From positions 1 through 41,927 of the forward strand of contig CAMXYS010000002.1 of assembly GCA_947253135.1 (NCBI GenBank): a DNA stretch of 41,927 nt, read 5' to 3'. Shown one piece after another: positions 23,472-31,602 of this stretch. This stretch comes from an uncultured Clostridia bacterium. Lineage in GTDB: Bacteria; Bacillota; Clostridia; Saccharofermentanales; Fastidiosipilaceae. Below the pieces are notes generated by a model, which was not told the origin of the DNA, ran no database searches, and saw nothing but the letters and a program-made list of their open reading frames with translations. Made by a program: the position numbers and the translations under genes. How positions within the stretch are numbered: position 1 is the first letter of the stretch; each line of letters starts with the position of its first letter.

Positions 23472-23802
23472 AGGCTTCAACCTTTATGTTTTTATTCCAC
23501 GCTAAGGGCATCAGCTCTTCTTGCCCCTGCGTAACGATTCCGATTGTTCGCCATTGCCGGCCAAAAAATTCAACAACACGATTTTCCCAAATGTGATTGT
23601 CATCTTTAGGGATCCCCAATTGATAAACAGCCCTTTTGCCGGTCAATTCTAATTCTGTTGCCTGCCCCTCGCTTGACACGGGTGCAACAAGAACATTTCT
23701 AACCTCTACCGGTGTTTCGATATAAGTCGGCGCACCTAAAGCATCTAAGCCATCCTCTTGTTTTTCATAAAGCGTTACCGTTATTCCCTTGATCAATCCC
23801 AT
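23464..23802 (-). CDS. Head closure / head-tail joining protein
   Basis: A 112-residue beta-rich protein (MGLIKGITVTLYEKQEDGLD; VRNVLVAPVSSEGQATELEL; WENRVVEFFGRQWRTIGI) of the head-closure type that seals the portal after packaging. I start at ATG 23802, 9 bases after GGGGTGA; a TTG three codons earlier is too close to that site. It overlaps the connector gene by 38 bases. Confidence 0.78.
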   Translation of the reverse strand: MGLIKGITVTLYEKQEDGLDALGAPTYIETPVEVRNVLVAPVSSEGQATELELTGKRAVYQLGIPKDDNHIWENRVVEFFGRQWRTIGIVTQGQEELMPLAWNKNIKVEAYE

Positions 23803-24187
23803 ATAAATCAATCACCCCGTATCTCTGTCGCATTAGCCCAAGCCGAGCCAGTTCAGTACGCTTGATGAAAAGGCCACCACCAGGGACCAAGTAAGTGTTG
23901 CTTACGGAATAACCTAAAGCGGATTCAGTGGACTGCATAACCGGCTCTTTGTCAGTTGCAGTCATCAAGGTGCGGGCAATCACGTCAACCGCAACGGATT
24001 TTAAAACAGATGCAAATATTCCTGAATCTTCGGCCAATTGATCAAGGTCTTTGCCGACCTTTTGCGCTTCTAGCCTTAAACTATCTAAAACAACTGGAAT
24101 CAAAGCTTTTACACGTTCCATCTCGTCAGGCTGGAGCGGCCGCCATAAGGCTGCCACATCATCTGCCGTGATCACATACTTAGCCAT
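23765..24187 (-). CDS. Phage Gp19/Gp15/Gp42-family head-tail connector
   Basis: A 140-residue helical adaptor protein: MAKYVITADDVAALWRPLQP, then ERVKALIPVVLDSLRLEAQK and a C-terminal ALGYSVSNTYLVPGGGLFIK that is characteristic of the Phage_Gp19/Gp15/Gp42 family. It forms the ring below the portal. It is translationally overlapped on both sides. Confidence 0.87.
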   Translation of the reverse strand: MAKYVITADDVAALWRPLQPDEMERVKALIPVVLDSLRLEAQKVGKDLDQLAEDSGIFASVLKSVAVDVIARTLMTATDKEPVMQSTESALGYSVSNTYLVPGGGLFIKRTELARLGLMRQRYGVIDLYGIDQGNNGNAL

Positions 24188-24494
24188 TGTTCAATTGCTC
24201 CTGCATAAGTTTGTACAGGTCTGCTTTCTTTGCTCTTGGGTTATAGGCCACACCAAATGCGTCCAGCTCCCTCATGATCTCTGCCTTGGACAGATCAGAC
24301 GTGTCTGGGCTTTCATCCGTCCTATCTGCAAGGATATTAACCAGTTGTTCTGCTGGAGCAGGGGAACTGTCTTCGACGGTTTTTGATTTCAAATGCTTTC
24401 CCTTTTTGCTTTCTTCGTAGGAAACCCAGTCACCACCGCCAAAAGAAATGGGGGCCTCGACAACGGCCCCCGTCCTTTCATTAATTAATCGCAT
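24180..24494 (-). CDS. Small head protein with HeH/SAP-like helix-extension-helix motif
   Basis: A 104-residue protein. The N-terminal part is polar, and the C-terminal 35 residues (LSKAEIMRELDAFGVAYNPR AKKADL) match the HeH/LEM-like fold often found in a small gene right after the major capsid gene in Firmicutes phages. It may bind DNA or decorate the head. AAGGAGG lies before the ATG. It overlaps the next gene by 8 bases. Confidence 0.72.
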   Translation of the reverse strand: MRLINERTGAVVEAPISFGGGDWVSYEESKKGKHLKSKTVEDSSPAPAEQLVNILADRTDESPDTSDLSKAEIMRELDAFGVAYNPRAKKADLYKLMQEQLNNG

Positions 24495-24505
24495 GTAGTG
24501 CCTCC

Positions 24506-25390
24506 TTAGCTGGTGGCCTTAACAACGGCAAAATGTTCAGGCACGAGAATGCCCCAACCGAGATAAGTCTCAGATCTCAGATAGATCTGATTGTAGTTTT
24601 TCAAATCTTTGCCGGAACCGTCCGGGTCGCCATACTTGATGATTTCAAGAGGGATATTCTTGGCATAGCCCCAGCGGAACATGTTAGCAAAGTCACCTAC
24701 AATCGCACGATAGGTCTTACCGCTAGCAATAGTCGGATTTACGTCTGCTTTAAGGCCGTTTACAGTGCCGGGATTTGCACCCCAAGACAATTCCGGGAAT
24801 TGCTTAACGCCATTCACCTTAAGTTTAGCCAAGGCTGTTGCCATGGTCGGGGCCATAGCCAGGCCAGTGACGGCACCGCCAGAACCCTGAACCAGGCCTA
24901 CAGCGGTCTCAATGCAAGTGTCCGGATCGGCTTCTACAAAATCGACAAACTGCGTGACCTTTTTAGCAACGCAATTATCACCGATGACTGCTGAATCTGT
25001 GCCGGAACGAGGATTGATTCCGTGAATAGCCATCAGATCAAGGCCTCTAGCTAATTTCTTAGCGTAGCCATCATTGAATGCTTTCAAGACATCCAGTTTT
25101 GATTCCTCAGAGGCATACAAGAACTCATCAGAAATTCTTGCACCATACTCAACCTTAATCGGGACAATCGTCACAGGATCAATAGAGATACCGCCATGCC
25201 CTTTCTTCCCGTTTTCAGCTACGATGTCAATTTCAGAATCCATGGTAAAAGTGAACTCTTTTTGTCCATTGAAAGCCACGGGCTTGTTCTGGGCAAGCGT
25301 AGCAATTGAGCTCTTTCCCTGTACCTTGCTGATTAAATCAGTAACCAACTGCGGATCGAATAATTTTCCTTTGCTTAATACTTCTGCCAT
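24506..25390 (-). CDS. Major capsid protein (HK97 fold)
   Basis: A 294-residue protein in the capsid position after scaffold. HK97-fold hallmarks include an N-terminal helix region, the E-loop segment GQKEFTFTMDSEIDIVAENG, the P-domain helix EESKLDVLKAFNDGYAKKLA, and a C-terminal strand before YLGWGILVPEHFAV. No protease gene is nearby. The separate DUF4355 gene provides the scaffold. It would assemble into the icosahedral head. Confidence 0.92.
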   Translation of the reverse strand: MAEVLSKGKLFDPQLVTDLISKVQGKSSIATLAQNKPVAFNGQKEFTFTMDSEIDIVAENGKKGHGGISIDPVTIVPIKVEYGARISDEFLYASEESKLDVLKAFNDGYAKKLARGLDLMAIHGINPRSGTDSAVIGDNCVAKKVTQFVDFVEADPDTCIETAVGLVQGSGGAVTGLAMAPTMATALAKLKVNGVKQFPELSWGANPGTVNGLKADVNPTIASGKTYRAIVGDFANMFRWGYAKNIPLEIIKYGDPDGSGKDLKNYNQIYLRSETYLGWGILVPEHFAVVKATS

Positions 25391-25393
25391 TTC

Positions 25394-25864
25394 TTAATCT
25401 CCTTCTACTGTTAATCCTTCTAATAGATTTCTGTACGCCCCTTCTTTTGAGTCAACCTGAATCGGCTCTGATGATTTCAAGGGCAATACCGGTTCCTTTG
25501 GTCCTTGGAAAATTTCAGCCAACTGCTGAGCATCGGCTTTCATACTCGCATCGTCGTCGCCCTGGATTCTTCCGGCTAGATTTAAAGGCAGACCACATTC
25601 AAGGGCTATTTTCTGTTTTTTCTCAGCTGTTTCATAGCCGCTGACCCTAGCCCTCAATTGTTCAATCTCTTTTAATCCTTTGTCGGCTTCTTCCAGACGG
25701 ACCTGACTTTCTTCTCGCTCTGCTTTCAAAGCGTTCAGCTCCTGGTCTTTTTCGGCTATAAGGGCTTCATACTCGGTTTTTACCTTGTTCCTTTCCCTCT
25801 CTAGCCGGTCTTTGACCACTGCGTCCAATGCTTCTTGTGTTTCAATCGTCTTAAAGTTTTCCAT
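25394..25864 (-). CDS. Scaffold protein (DUF4355)
   Basis: A 156-residue highly helical protein: a long coiled coil (about residues 15-85, RLERERNKVKTEYEALIAEK) followed by a small C-terminal domain with ALECGLPLNLAGRIQGDDDA. This is the usual DUF4355 scaffold architecture directly upstream of the major capsid gene. It guides capsid assembly and is then lost. It starts after a terminator-like hairpin, so the head genes may have extra control. Confidence 0.9.
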   Translation of the reverse strand: MENFKTIETQEALDAVVKDRLERERNKVKTEYEALIAEKDQELNALKAEREESQVRLEEADKGLKEIEQLRARVSGYETAEKKQKIALECGLPLNLAGRIQGDDDASMKADAQQLAEIFQGPKEPVLPLKSSEPIQVDSKEGAYRNLLEGLTVEGD

Positions 25865-25904
25865 ATCCTATTCCTTTCCCATTTACCCGTGGTACGGTTA
25901 ATTT

Positions 25905-25935
25905 ATTAAAAAAGCAGGACCGCTAAGCCCTGCCA
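25905..25935 (-). terminator. Terminator-like hairpin between terL and scaffold genes
   Basis: On the minus strand a short GC stem (GCAGGG / TCCTGC, one G-U) with an 8-base loop is followed by TTTTTTAA. The stem is only 6 bp, so it is likely a partial terminator that tunes the ratio of TerL to abundant head proteins. Confidence 0.6.
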
Positions 25936-25936
25936 T

Positions 25937-27331
25937 TTAATAGTAAATTCTTTGTTTTTTCTTTTCTTTTGCTTCCCTGCAAGCCCAGTGGGCCAGTATG
26001 CAAGCATCCATTAAAGAGATTTCCATATCGTCATATTGGCTTTTGTAGCCAAAACCACCACCGGTCCCAATTGGCCTTTTTTCACAATTAGATGCCACCT
26101 GCACCAATGACGGCTGTCCCATATGGCAAAGTGTCTTTTTGAAAATCGCTTGTTCCCACATGGAGTTTGCAACAATGACTTCTTTTACGGTTGGCAAAAC
26201 CGGCTGGGCTAGACGTTCTGCCTTAATCTCATTGGCTAAGATGTCTTGTTTGCCCGCCCCGTCAATCAATACCATAGAAATATTCGTATTATGTAAAAAA
26301 GCTAATATCCAATCATTCCCATTCCTCACACTCTGGCAGTCAATCACTTCTACGAATACCCGACCGCTTAACGTTTTAACGGCAATGGCCATGGCAACAT
26401 ACATACCGTCACGGCTGTATTTGATGCCTACAAACAGCTTGCCTTTTAAACTTGGCAAGGCCTTGACTTGAAGGCGTTCCCACTCTTGTTTAGTGATAGC
26501 TGACTTCTGGTTATAGCTGATCCAGTGGCCAAGCCGCTGAATGTTGAAGTCAACTTCATCTTCGCCGATCTCATCTTCTATGTCTCTTTCTGTAAAAATG
26601 GTGCCAAGAGATGGGTTCGACTGATACCATGCTTTTACGTCATGAGGATCAGTCATATCTGAAACAGACCACTCAGCCCAAAAAGCATTCTTGGTTGTTC
26701 CGGACAAGGCTTTTTTTCTAAACCCAGTAAAAACAGTCCCGGAAGATAAAGGCGTAGGCGGTGTCCCGCACATGATTGTTTGCGGCCGTTTAGAGTCCGT
26801 TACAACGTACTTCAAGGTCGTTTCCTGGTCAGCTGTATATTCTTGTGCCTCATCTATTACTAAAAGATCAAAGCCTTCACCAAGGCCCCCGGTCGTTGTT
26901 CTTGTTCTAAACTCAACCCGGCCGCCTGTTTCTTCAATTTCAACTCGCTCTCTGCCGGTTGCCCGCAATGATTCATATTCAATACCTGCGGCATCCAGAA
27001 CGGCACACAAGCGCTCCCAAGCCGCATGGCTAGTTGTGGTCCTATGAGCCGTATGGTTGATGCGCTCGCCTTTTAACAGTCCGTACATCTCACGGATGAC
27101 AAGAATTTCATTCTTACCATTTCGGCGGGGTACAGAATAGCCGCATTTAGTATGTGTCCATAGCCCATCTTTATTAATGGCCAAGATCGGTTTTAGAAGA
27201 TTCCTTTGCCACTCCATGACCTTACGGCAGGACTGTTCATAGATTTTAACTGCTTCATCTGCATCACTTTTTCTGTAGGCTTGTTTAATAGATCTGGTTG
27301 GGGTCTGATTGCCGAGTTTCTTTTTCGCCAA
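25937..27331 (-). CDS. terL: Terminase large subunit (TerL)
   Basis: A 464-residue packaging ATPase-nuclease. The N-terminal ATPase has the Walker A variant CGYSVPRRNGKNEI and Walker B LLVIDEAQEY. The motif III region is TIMCGTPPTP. The C-terminal RNase H-like nuclease shows GIKYSRDGMYVAMA (first acid), MVLIDGAGKQ and a late acid in DMEISLMDACILAHWA. I start at TTG 27331 with a GGGGG site; the frame to 27424 overlaps the small membrane gene. Its place downstream of portal and MuF is unusual, and no small subunit gene is recognised. Confidence 0.93.
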   Translation of the reverse strand: MAKKKLGNQTPTRSIKQAYRKSDADEAVKIYEQSCRKVMEWQRNLLKPILAINKDGLWTHTKCGYSVPRRNGKNEILVIREMYGLLKGERINHTAHRTTTSHAAWERLCAVLDAAGIEYESLRATGRERVEIEETGGRVEFRTRTTTGGLGEGFDLLVIDEAQEYTADQETTLKYVVTDSKRPQTIMCGTPPTPLSSGTVFTGFRKKALSGTTKNAFWAEWSVSDMTDPHDVKAWYQSNPSLGTIFTERDIEDEIGEDEVDFNIQRLGHWISYNQKSAITKQEWERLQVKALPSLKGKLFVGIKYSRDGMYVAMAIAVKTLSGRVFVEVIDCQSVRNGNDWILAFLHNTNISMVLIDGAGKQDILANEIKAERLAQPVLPTVKEVIVANSMWEQAIFKKTLCHMGQPSLVQVASNCEKRPIGTGGGFGYKSQYDDMEISLMDACILAHWACREAKEKKKQRIYY

Positions 27332-27351
27332 AACACATCCCCCTTTTTCCT

Positions 27352-27543
27352 TTAGCCGCTTTTTGAACGAGCGACCAAAGCGCCTATCAAAACAACTGCA
27401 AGGCCTAACAGGCAGCTGATCCACAAGGGGCTAAACACCCATAGCCAAGAGCAGCTAACAAGGCCTGAAAGCTTTAGAAAAGTAAAAAGCGCCACTAAAA
27501 AAACGACCAGCCAAAAGCCGCCGTTTGAAGATTGTTTTTTCAT
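27352..27543 (-). CDS. Small two-helix membrane protein (Fragile-X-F-like)
   Basis: A 63-residue protein with two hydrophobic helices (GFWLVVFLVALFTFLKLSGL and WISCLLGLAVVLIGALVA) separated by the aromatic SCSWLWVFSPLW turn. This pattern is seen in small Firmicutes phage and mobile-element proteins annotated as transmembrane Fragile-X-F proteins, whose function is unknown. AAAGGA precedes the ATG. It lies between the toxin/immunity candidate and TerL. Confidence 0.78.
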   Translation of the reverse strand: MKKQSSNGGFWLVVFLVALFTFLKLSGLVSCSWLWVFSPLWISCLLGLAVVLIGALVARSKSG

Positions 27544-27562
27544 TTATTTGTTCCTTTGAGAT

Positions 27563-27588
27563 ACAAGAAAACCGCCACAACGGGCGGT
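27563..27588 (-). terminator. Terminator-like hairpin after the MuF/immunity pair
   Basis: On the minus strand a perfect 6-bp GC stem (ACCGCC / GGCGGT, 6-base loop) is followed by TTTTCTT. It closes the two-gene AT-rich unit, although late genes continue downstream, so partial read-through or another promoter is needed. Confidence 0.6.
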
Positions 27589-27613
27589 CATAGTTTGTGT
27601 TGTTTTGCTAAAA

Positions 27614-27772
27614 TTACAATTTTAAAATGTAATTGTATAAGAAATTTTTTTCTTCCTCTGTGAATTGGTCATGAAAAGAACTGGGACCGTCGTATTCTGT
27701 ATCATGTAAAGTTTTTTCATACTCTTTCATGACATCAAAACCATATTTTTCACAAATTGCTTCATAAGTCAT
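27614..27772 (-). CDS. 52-residue acidic protein, candidate immunity/partner of the MuF-JAB protein
   Basis: A short open frame whose ATG overlaps the MuF stop in an ATGA, giving coupled translation. The product (MTYEAICEKYGFDVMKEYEK at the start, ending in FLYNYILKL) is acidic, with about fourteen Asp/Glu against six Lys, and is cytoplasmic, with no membrane segment. A tiny acidic gene directly after a modular phage toxin domain is the usual immunity arrangement in polymorphic toxin systems. I recognise no family. It shares the AT-rich composition of the toxin-like 3' end of the MuF gene. Confidence 0.7.
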   Translation of the reverse strand: MTYEAICEKYGFDVMKEYEKTLHDTEYDGPSSFHDQFTEEEKNFLYNYILKL

Positions 27773-29193
27773 TTTAACTTTATTAATTCTATCCCTAAAT
27801 CATTTTTTATTTTCTTTGAAAAATCCTCAAACGAGCTATATTTGCCATTATAATACTCTCCATATTCTAAATTGTAAAGCTGCGCAACCTTTATTTTATC
27901 CTTTATGCATTTACTAACATCATACTTATACATATCCCCGTTATGACAAGAAACCAGGCCGTATTTGTAGCCACGCTTGATGGCTGTGAATATATCTGAG
28001 TCGCTCGGTGGCGTGCTCCTTGCATGATTATGAATAGCAATGATATTGTTGCTATTCTTAACCATCTTATTCATTTCCTTCGTCATCTTTGCGGTATTTT
28101 CGACTTCGTACTGGTCTGACCTGCACACCTTTCCTGTTTCAGCGTCTATAAATGATAGATCTTCAAACTTTGTGCCACTTCGGTGTCTAAGCATTCTTCG
28201 TGACTCTTGTTTTATAGCTTTCGTTACATTTTTGCTTTCACCCAAACTTTCAATTTTTCGATCATAAGCATTTGAATAAATAACATTTCGATTGATTTGT
28301 GTATTTCGGTTGATCCCTTTATGGCTCTTCTCCCGTTCAACAAGCTTTTTTCTCCTGTCCTGTCGGGCCTGCTTTGCCGCCTTCTCCTTTTGCTCGGCCT
28401 TTCTTCGTCTTTTCTCCCGGTCGGCCTTCTGCTTCTTTCTTTGGTGCTCGTTCAGCTCCTCTTGCGCCCTTATATGCTCCACTGAACCGGCGTTCTTTTT
28501 GGTGTGCACATTCTGTCTTTTCCGTTTTCCGTCTGCCGGATCATAATCTACAGTGCACCGGCAATAGGAATGCCGCCTGTAAACATCCTTAGGCACCTTT
28601 GGATACTCATAAACACCAGAAACAGCCTTGCACCAATCACAACATGAGCCTGCCTCCGTCCGGGTAATGCTAGGCCTTAACCCAGCCTTATATTGCCGGT
28701 CTGCATTGGCCTTTATGTTCTCGTCAACAATCGACTGGCTATATTTTTTAACTGGCTCTTTCAATAGCCATTTGGCTTCGTCGTAGTCTTCCGCTTCTGA
28801 CAACCGATTAACTAAGCCGTCAATCCGATCTTGATTGACCGGCACTTGAACCGGATCAATACCGATTTTTGCTTGTTCATTTAAGGACGCCTGAACATCA
28901 GCTGCAAAACCTGCCACAATCTCATGATCTTGTTTTAGTAGCGGATCAATAATTCTTCTGGCTATGTTGTAATACATGCGGCCATCAGGCAATTGATCTT
29001 TTTGAATGCCCTTAGAAAAAACATCCGCCAGAATTCCGCCAATTTCAATCGCTACAGCATTAGCATCTTCATAAGTTGCCTGTCCTGCTTGGAGTTTTTT
29101 TATCTTCTCTATGATGAGTTCAGAACTGGCCGTCTTCTCCTGAAACTCCTGTTCCAGCCTGGCCAGAAGTCTCGGCACTATATCCTTCTTCAT
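27769..29193 (-). CDS. MuF minor head protein with C-terminal JAB-like (predicted metallopeptidase) domain
   Basis: A 474-residue fusion. The N-terminal MuF (minor head) domain ends with a metal-binding-like cluster (C184, C185, C188 in AGSCCDWC, then HSYCRC with C211 and C213). A very basic helical linker follows (about 222-298, e.g. RKKQKADREKRRRKAEQKEK). The last about 175 residues are AT-rich in the DNA and contain IIAIHNHARSTPPSDSD, which resembles the JAMM core HxH...SxxD (H388, H390, S397, D400), with a possible upstream Glu in KFEDLSFID. RadC-type JAB domains have HNHP; here Pro is Ala and the loop is one residue shorter. I start at ATG 29193 (GGAGG 11 bases upstream); 29229 is the alternative. 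The injected head protein may act as an effector in the host. Confidence 0.85.
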   Translation of the reverse strand: MKKDIVPRLLARLEQEFQEKTASSELIIEKIKKLQAGQATYEDANAVAIEIGGILADVFSKGIQKDQLPDGRMYYNIARRIIDPLLKQDHEIVAGFAADVQASLNEQAKIGIDPVQVPVNQDRIDGLVNRLSEAEDYDEAKWLLKEPVKKYSQSIVDENIKANADRQYKAGLRPSITRTEAGSCCDWCKAVSGVYEYPKVPKDVYRRHSYCRCTVDYDPADGKRKRQNVHTKKNAGSVEHIRAQEELNEHQRKKQKADREKRRRKAEQKEKAAKQARQDRRKKLVEREKSHKGINRNTQINRNVIYSNAYDRKIESLGESKNVTKAIKQESRRMLRHRSGTKFEDLSFIDAETGKVCRSDQYEVENTAKMTKEMNKMVKNSNNIIAIHNHARSTPPSDSDIFTAIKRGYKYGLVSCHNGDMYKYDVSKCIKDKIKVAQLYNLEYGEYYNGKYSSFEDFSKKIKNDLGIELIKLK

Positions 29194-30421
29194 TCGTGCC
29201 CATTCCTCCATTAATGCCGGTGAGGTCATCTAAGCCTGGCTTGTCTAAATAACCGGGTACTGCCTGATTAATCTTGAGAGCCGCATCACCAACGCCTGAC
29301 AAGGCAGCTACATCCGGCTCAAATACCGGGTACCACTTAGGCGCAATCTCATAGAACTGCTGTCTTCTATACGGGTATTCATCCCGAACACAGCAAGCAG
29401 TGTATCCAACGTTTAAAAGGCCCGAGCCAAAACAGCGCTGTGCCTTTCTAGCCGCCACTCTCAAAGTCTCATGCCCGGCTTTGATCGCTTCTGCGGATGC
29501 CGGATTATCTGTAGCAAAACCTAAGTCGTCAAGTGTTAAACCCGTTTCACCGGCAAAGCCTGATGCCAGTGTCCTTAGTTGCTCCGTAAAAGGAGACATG
29601 GATGGCTGCGTGAATTGGCCTAATTGCGGCTTGTCTCCCTTTTCATCTGAAGTAAATTGAAGCATGGATGAGATGGTCGCCTTCCACTGTTCTAAAGGCT
29701 CTGCATCAGGCGAAAGCCCCACCACATACTTTTGCGGGAAAGAATAAAACTCAGCCGTTATGTCTGCCCGCTCTAATGTCCTTTTTGCGTGTTGTTGGAA
29801 ATAAATAGCCGGCCTCGTGATACGGGACCGGCCAAAGGGACGAACAGCGTCCGGGCGGTGGATGATGGGGACCAGTAGTGGTGTGCCTGCCTCGTTTCTG
29901 ATTTGCCTGAATGGCTTTTGTTCCTGGTATAGGTCTGTCCGGTTTGGCAAGAAATGAGCCTCTAGTTCTGGGTTCCCGGCCTTGTCTCTCTTTAAGACTG
30001 CATAGCCTTCTTTTAACAAACCAGTGATAGGATCAATCACGCCGGTAGCGTTTAGACCCTCTATGATCTGTAGCCGTGGAAAACCCTCATCATCCGGAGA
30101 AACATAGACAAAACAGCAAGAGCCGATCAAAGCCGACAAAATAGCTGAGTCAAAAAAAACATCGGGATTATTCATATTGAAAATCTCATTCATCCCTACG
30201 TCGTCATTTTCAAAATGCTTAAAAACTAAACGATCAGCCAAGCTATCAACTGCCTTTGCACACCAGCCTATAACCGCCCTGTATCTGGCCTGTATTTCAG
30301 GAGGTATAACAAAGCCTACGTATGGATCACGGTATTTAGCGTCATAATATTTGTAGCGCAAGCGCACCCGGTATTCATGTTGGCTTAGTTTTTGGCGCAT
30401 GGCCTCTATGTTTGCTTCCAT
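29120..30421 (-). CDS. Portal protein (SPP1 Gp6-like)
   Basis: A 433-residue portal protein that forms the dodecameric DNA gate of the head. Typical elements are VIPPEIQARYRAVIGWCAKA, ADRLVFKHF, the central beta region, RSRITRPAIYFQQHAKRTLE, and DNPASAEAIKAGHETLRVAA before the crown. The C-terminal tail is Gly/Glu-rich (GTNEEGYSAETSGQAGTG). AAGGAG precedes the ATG. It overlaps the MuF gene by 74 bases (110 with the alternative start), an unusually long overlap. Confidence 0.93.
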   Translation of the reverse strand: MEANIEAMRQKLSQHEYRVRLRYKYYDAKYRDPYVGFVIPPEIQARYRAVIGWCAKAVDSLADRLVFKHFENDDVGMNEIFNMNNPDVFFDSAILSALIGSCCFVYVSPDDEGFPRLQIIEGLNATGVIDPITGLLKEGYAVLKRDKAGNPELEAHFLPNRTDLYQEQKPFRQIRNEAGTPLLVPIIHRPDAVRPFGRSRITRPAIYFQQHAKRTLERADITAEFYSFPQKYVVGLSPDAEPLEQWKATISSMLQFTSDEKGDKPQLGQFTQPSMSPFTEQLRTLASGFAGETGLTLDDLGFATDNPASAEAIKAGHETLRVAARKAQRCFGSGLLNVGYTACCVRDEYPYRRQQFYEIAPKWYPVFEPDVAALSGVGDAALKINQAVPGYLDKPGLDDLTGINGGMGTNEEGYSAETSGQAGTGVSGEDGQF

Positions 30422-30502
30422 TGAGCACTCTCCTTATTGGCTGATCATGTTGACGTGAGAAAAAATGTACAGTGACGGCGTGAAGGTCTTTAGCCTCTAT
30501 GG

Positions 30503-30523
30503 GGAGGGGGTTACCCCCCCTCC
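30503..30523. repeat. GC-rich hairpin between HNH and portal genes
   Basis: GGAGGGGG and CCCCCTCC form a perfect 8-bp stem with a 5-base loop, in the 137-base gap between HNH and portal. No T-run follows. In HNH-type cos phages the packaging site lies in this area, so it could be part of cos; this is an inference from position. Confidence 0.55.
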
Positions 30524-30558
30524 TTCCTATTGCTTATATGTATTAAGTAATTCATATG

Positions 30559-30903
30559 TTAATTACCGTTGTACTGGGACCAGTTCAGAGACTGCGGTAA
30601 GTTCCTATTACCAGTGACTGAGCTTGCTGTCTCATGAGCGGAGCCGTTGCCTTGGAGTAGCTTGTCCGATTTGTTTCTGTTGCAGGTCCAATGCGCTAGC
30701 TGTAGGTTGTTTATATCAGACGGATGCCCACCCTTTGACACTGGAATGATGTGATCTATGCATGGAGCCATTGGGTCACCATGCTTAAGGCTCATGTCAA
30801 TTGGGCGCCCGCATATCCCGCAAGTGTTCGCTGTCCTTAAGAGGATGCGTTTGTTCTTCTCATAGGCTGCCCGGTGCGGGCCTGTCTTGTCTGGCCTTAA
30901 CAT
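30559..30903 (-). CDS. HNH endonuclease (packaging associated)
   Basis: A 114-residue HNH nuclease. It has a zinc knuckle (CGIC and WTC with CNRNKSDK) around the catalytic DHIIPVSKGGHPSDINNLQL, where DH supplies the general base and metal ligands. Small HNH proteins next to terminase and portal genes help TerL cut cos DNA in HK97-like phages. It is the first gene after a strong terminator, so late transcription must either read through or begin very close by. AGAAGGA precedes the ATG. Confidence 0.9.
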   Translation of the reverse strand: MLRPDKTGPHRAAYEKNKRILLRTANTCGICGRPIDMSLKHGDPMAPCIDHIIPVSKGGHPSDINNLQLAHWTCNRNKSDKLLQGNGSAHETASSVTGNRNLPQSLNWSQYNGN

Positions 30904-30922
30904 ATGCAGTCCTTCTATTCAT

Positions 30923-30955
30923 ACAAAAAGGCACCGCCATTGCTGGCAGCACCTT
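30923..30955 (-). terminator. Terminator between the ArpU-type regulator and the late genes
   Basis: On the minus strand an 11-bp stem (AAGGTGCTGCC / GGCGGTGCCTT, three wobble pairs) with a 6-base loop is followed by TTTTTG, only 20 bases before the HNH start. It marks the early/late boundary. Confidence 0.78.
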
Positions 30956-31029
30956 AATGTAGAGAGTATTAACCATGAAAAATCGCCTGTGGGCAAAACT
31001 TCACATTGACATAATAGCAGGGTTGATAC

Positions 31030-31515
31030 TCACATTTCTTCCCTTTTTTTCCCATTTCTTCCCATTTCTTCCCATCTTTTGTTTTGGCTTATTTCAGAAA
31101 AGCTGTTAAGGGCTGCATCTTTCATTCTGTATATATGAGTGCTCGAATAATTGAACCTGTCCGCCAGCTGCTCCCACGACGGCTCGACTGGCGACATGTA
31201 GCGTTCGTATAGCAGATCAGACAATAACGGATCGTCCATCTGGTCCAGTAGCTCCAGCACTCTTGCCCGTCTATCAATGAGCTTGCATAGTGCTTCATCG
31301 TGCCGTCGTCTTGCTGCAAGTAGCTTGTCCCATTGCGCCCCATTGTCTGGTGTGTGCCCCTGCACTCTCTCTTTAGTCAGGTCAAGCCCTTTCGGCTCCA
31401 TGGCCACTCTAATGCGTTCAGCCTCTTGTTCATACCGCTTGACGGATGCTTCCAGCGCCCGAACGCTCGCCAAATAATTCTCGACCTTGTTTAATTGGTA
31501 TCTGTTCAACGCCAT
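31030..31515 (-). CDS. DUF1492/ArpU-type phage transcriptional regulator
   Basis: A 161-residue protein with a coiled-coil N-terminal half (KVENYLASVRALEASVKRYE) and a C-terminal sigma-4-like helix-turn-helix (PSWEQLADRFNYSSTHIYRM). ArpU/DUF1492 proteins sit at the end of the early region and switch on late genes. Here it lies just before the early/late terminator, which fits. The 3' end carries several near-identical GGGAAGAAAT units (31,036-31,080), giving the tail RWEEMGRNGKKREEM. I start at ATG 31515; the upstream TTG codons are too close to AGGCGG. Confidence 0.82.
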   Translation of the reverse strand: MALNRYQLNKVENYLASVRALEASVKRYEQEAERIRVAMEPKGLDLTKERVQGHTPDNGAQWDKLLAARRRHDEALCKLIDRRARVLELLDQMDDPLLSDLLYERYMSPVEPSWEQLADRFNYSSTHIYRMKDAALNSFSEISQNKRWEEMGRNGKKREEM

Positions 31516-31602
31516 CAACAACAATCCGCCTTTCGCTTTGGTATAATTGCCCTATAATCTCTCTTTTGAAAGGGCTCGGCGGATCATCTGTCCGGCTCTT
31601 TT

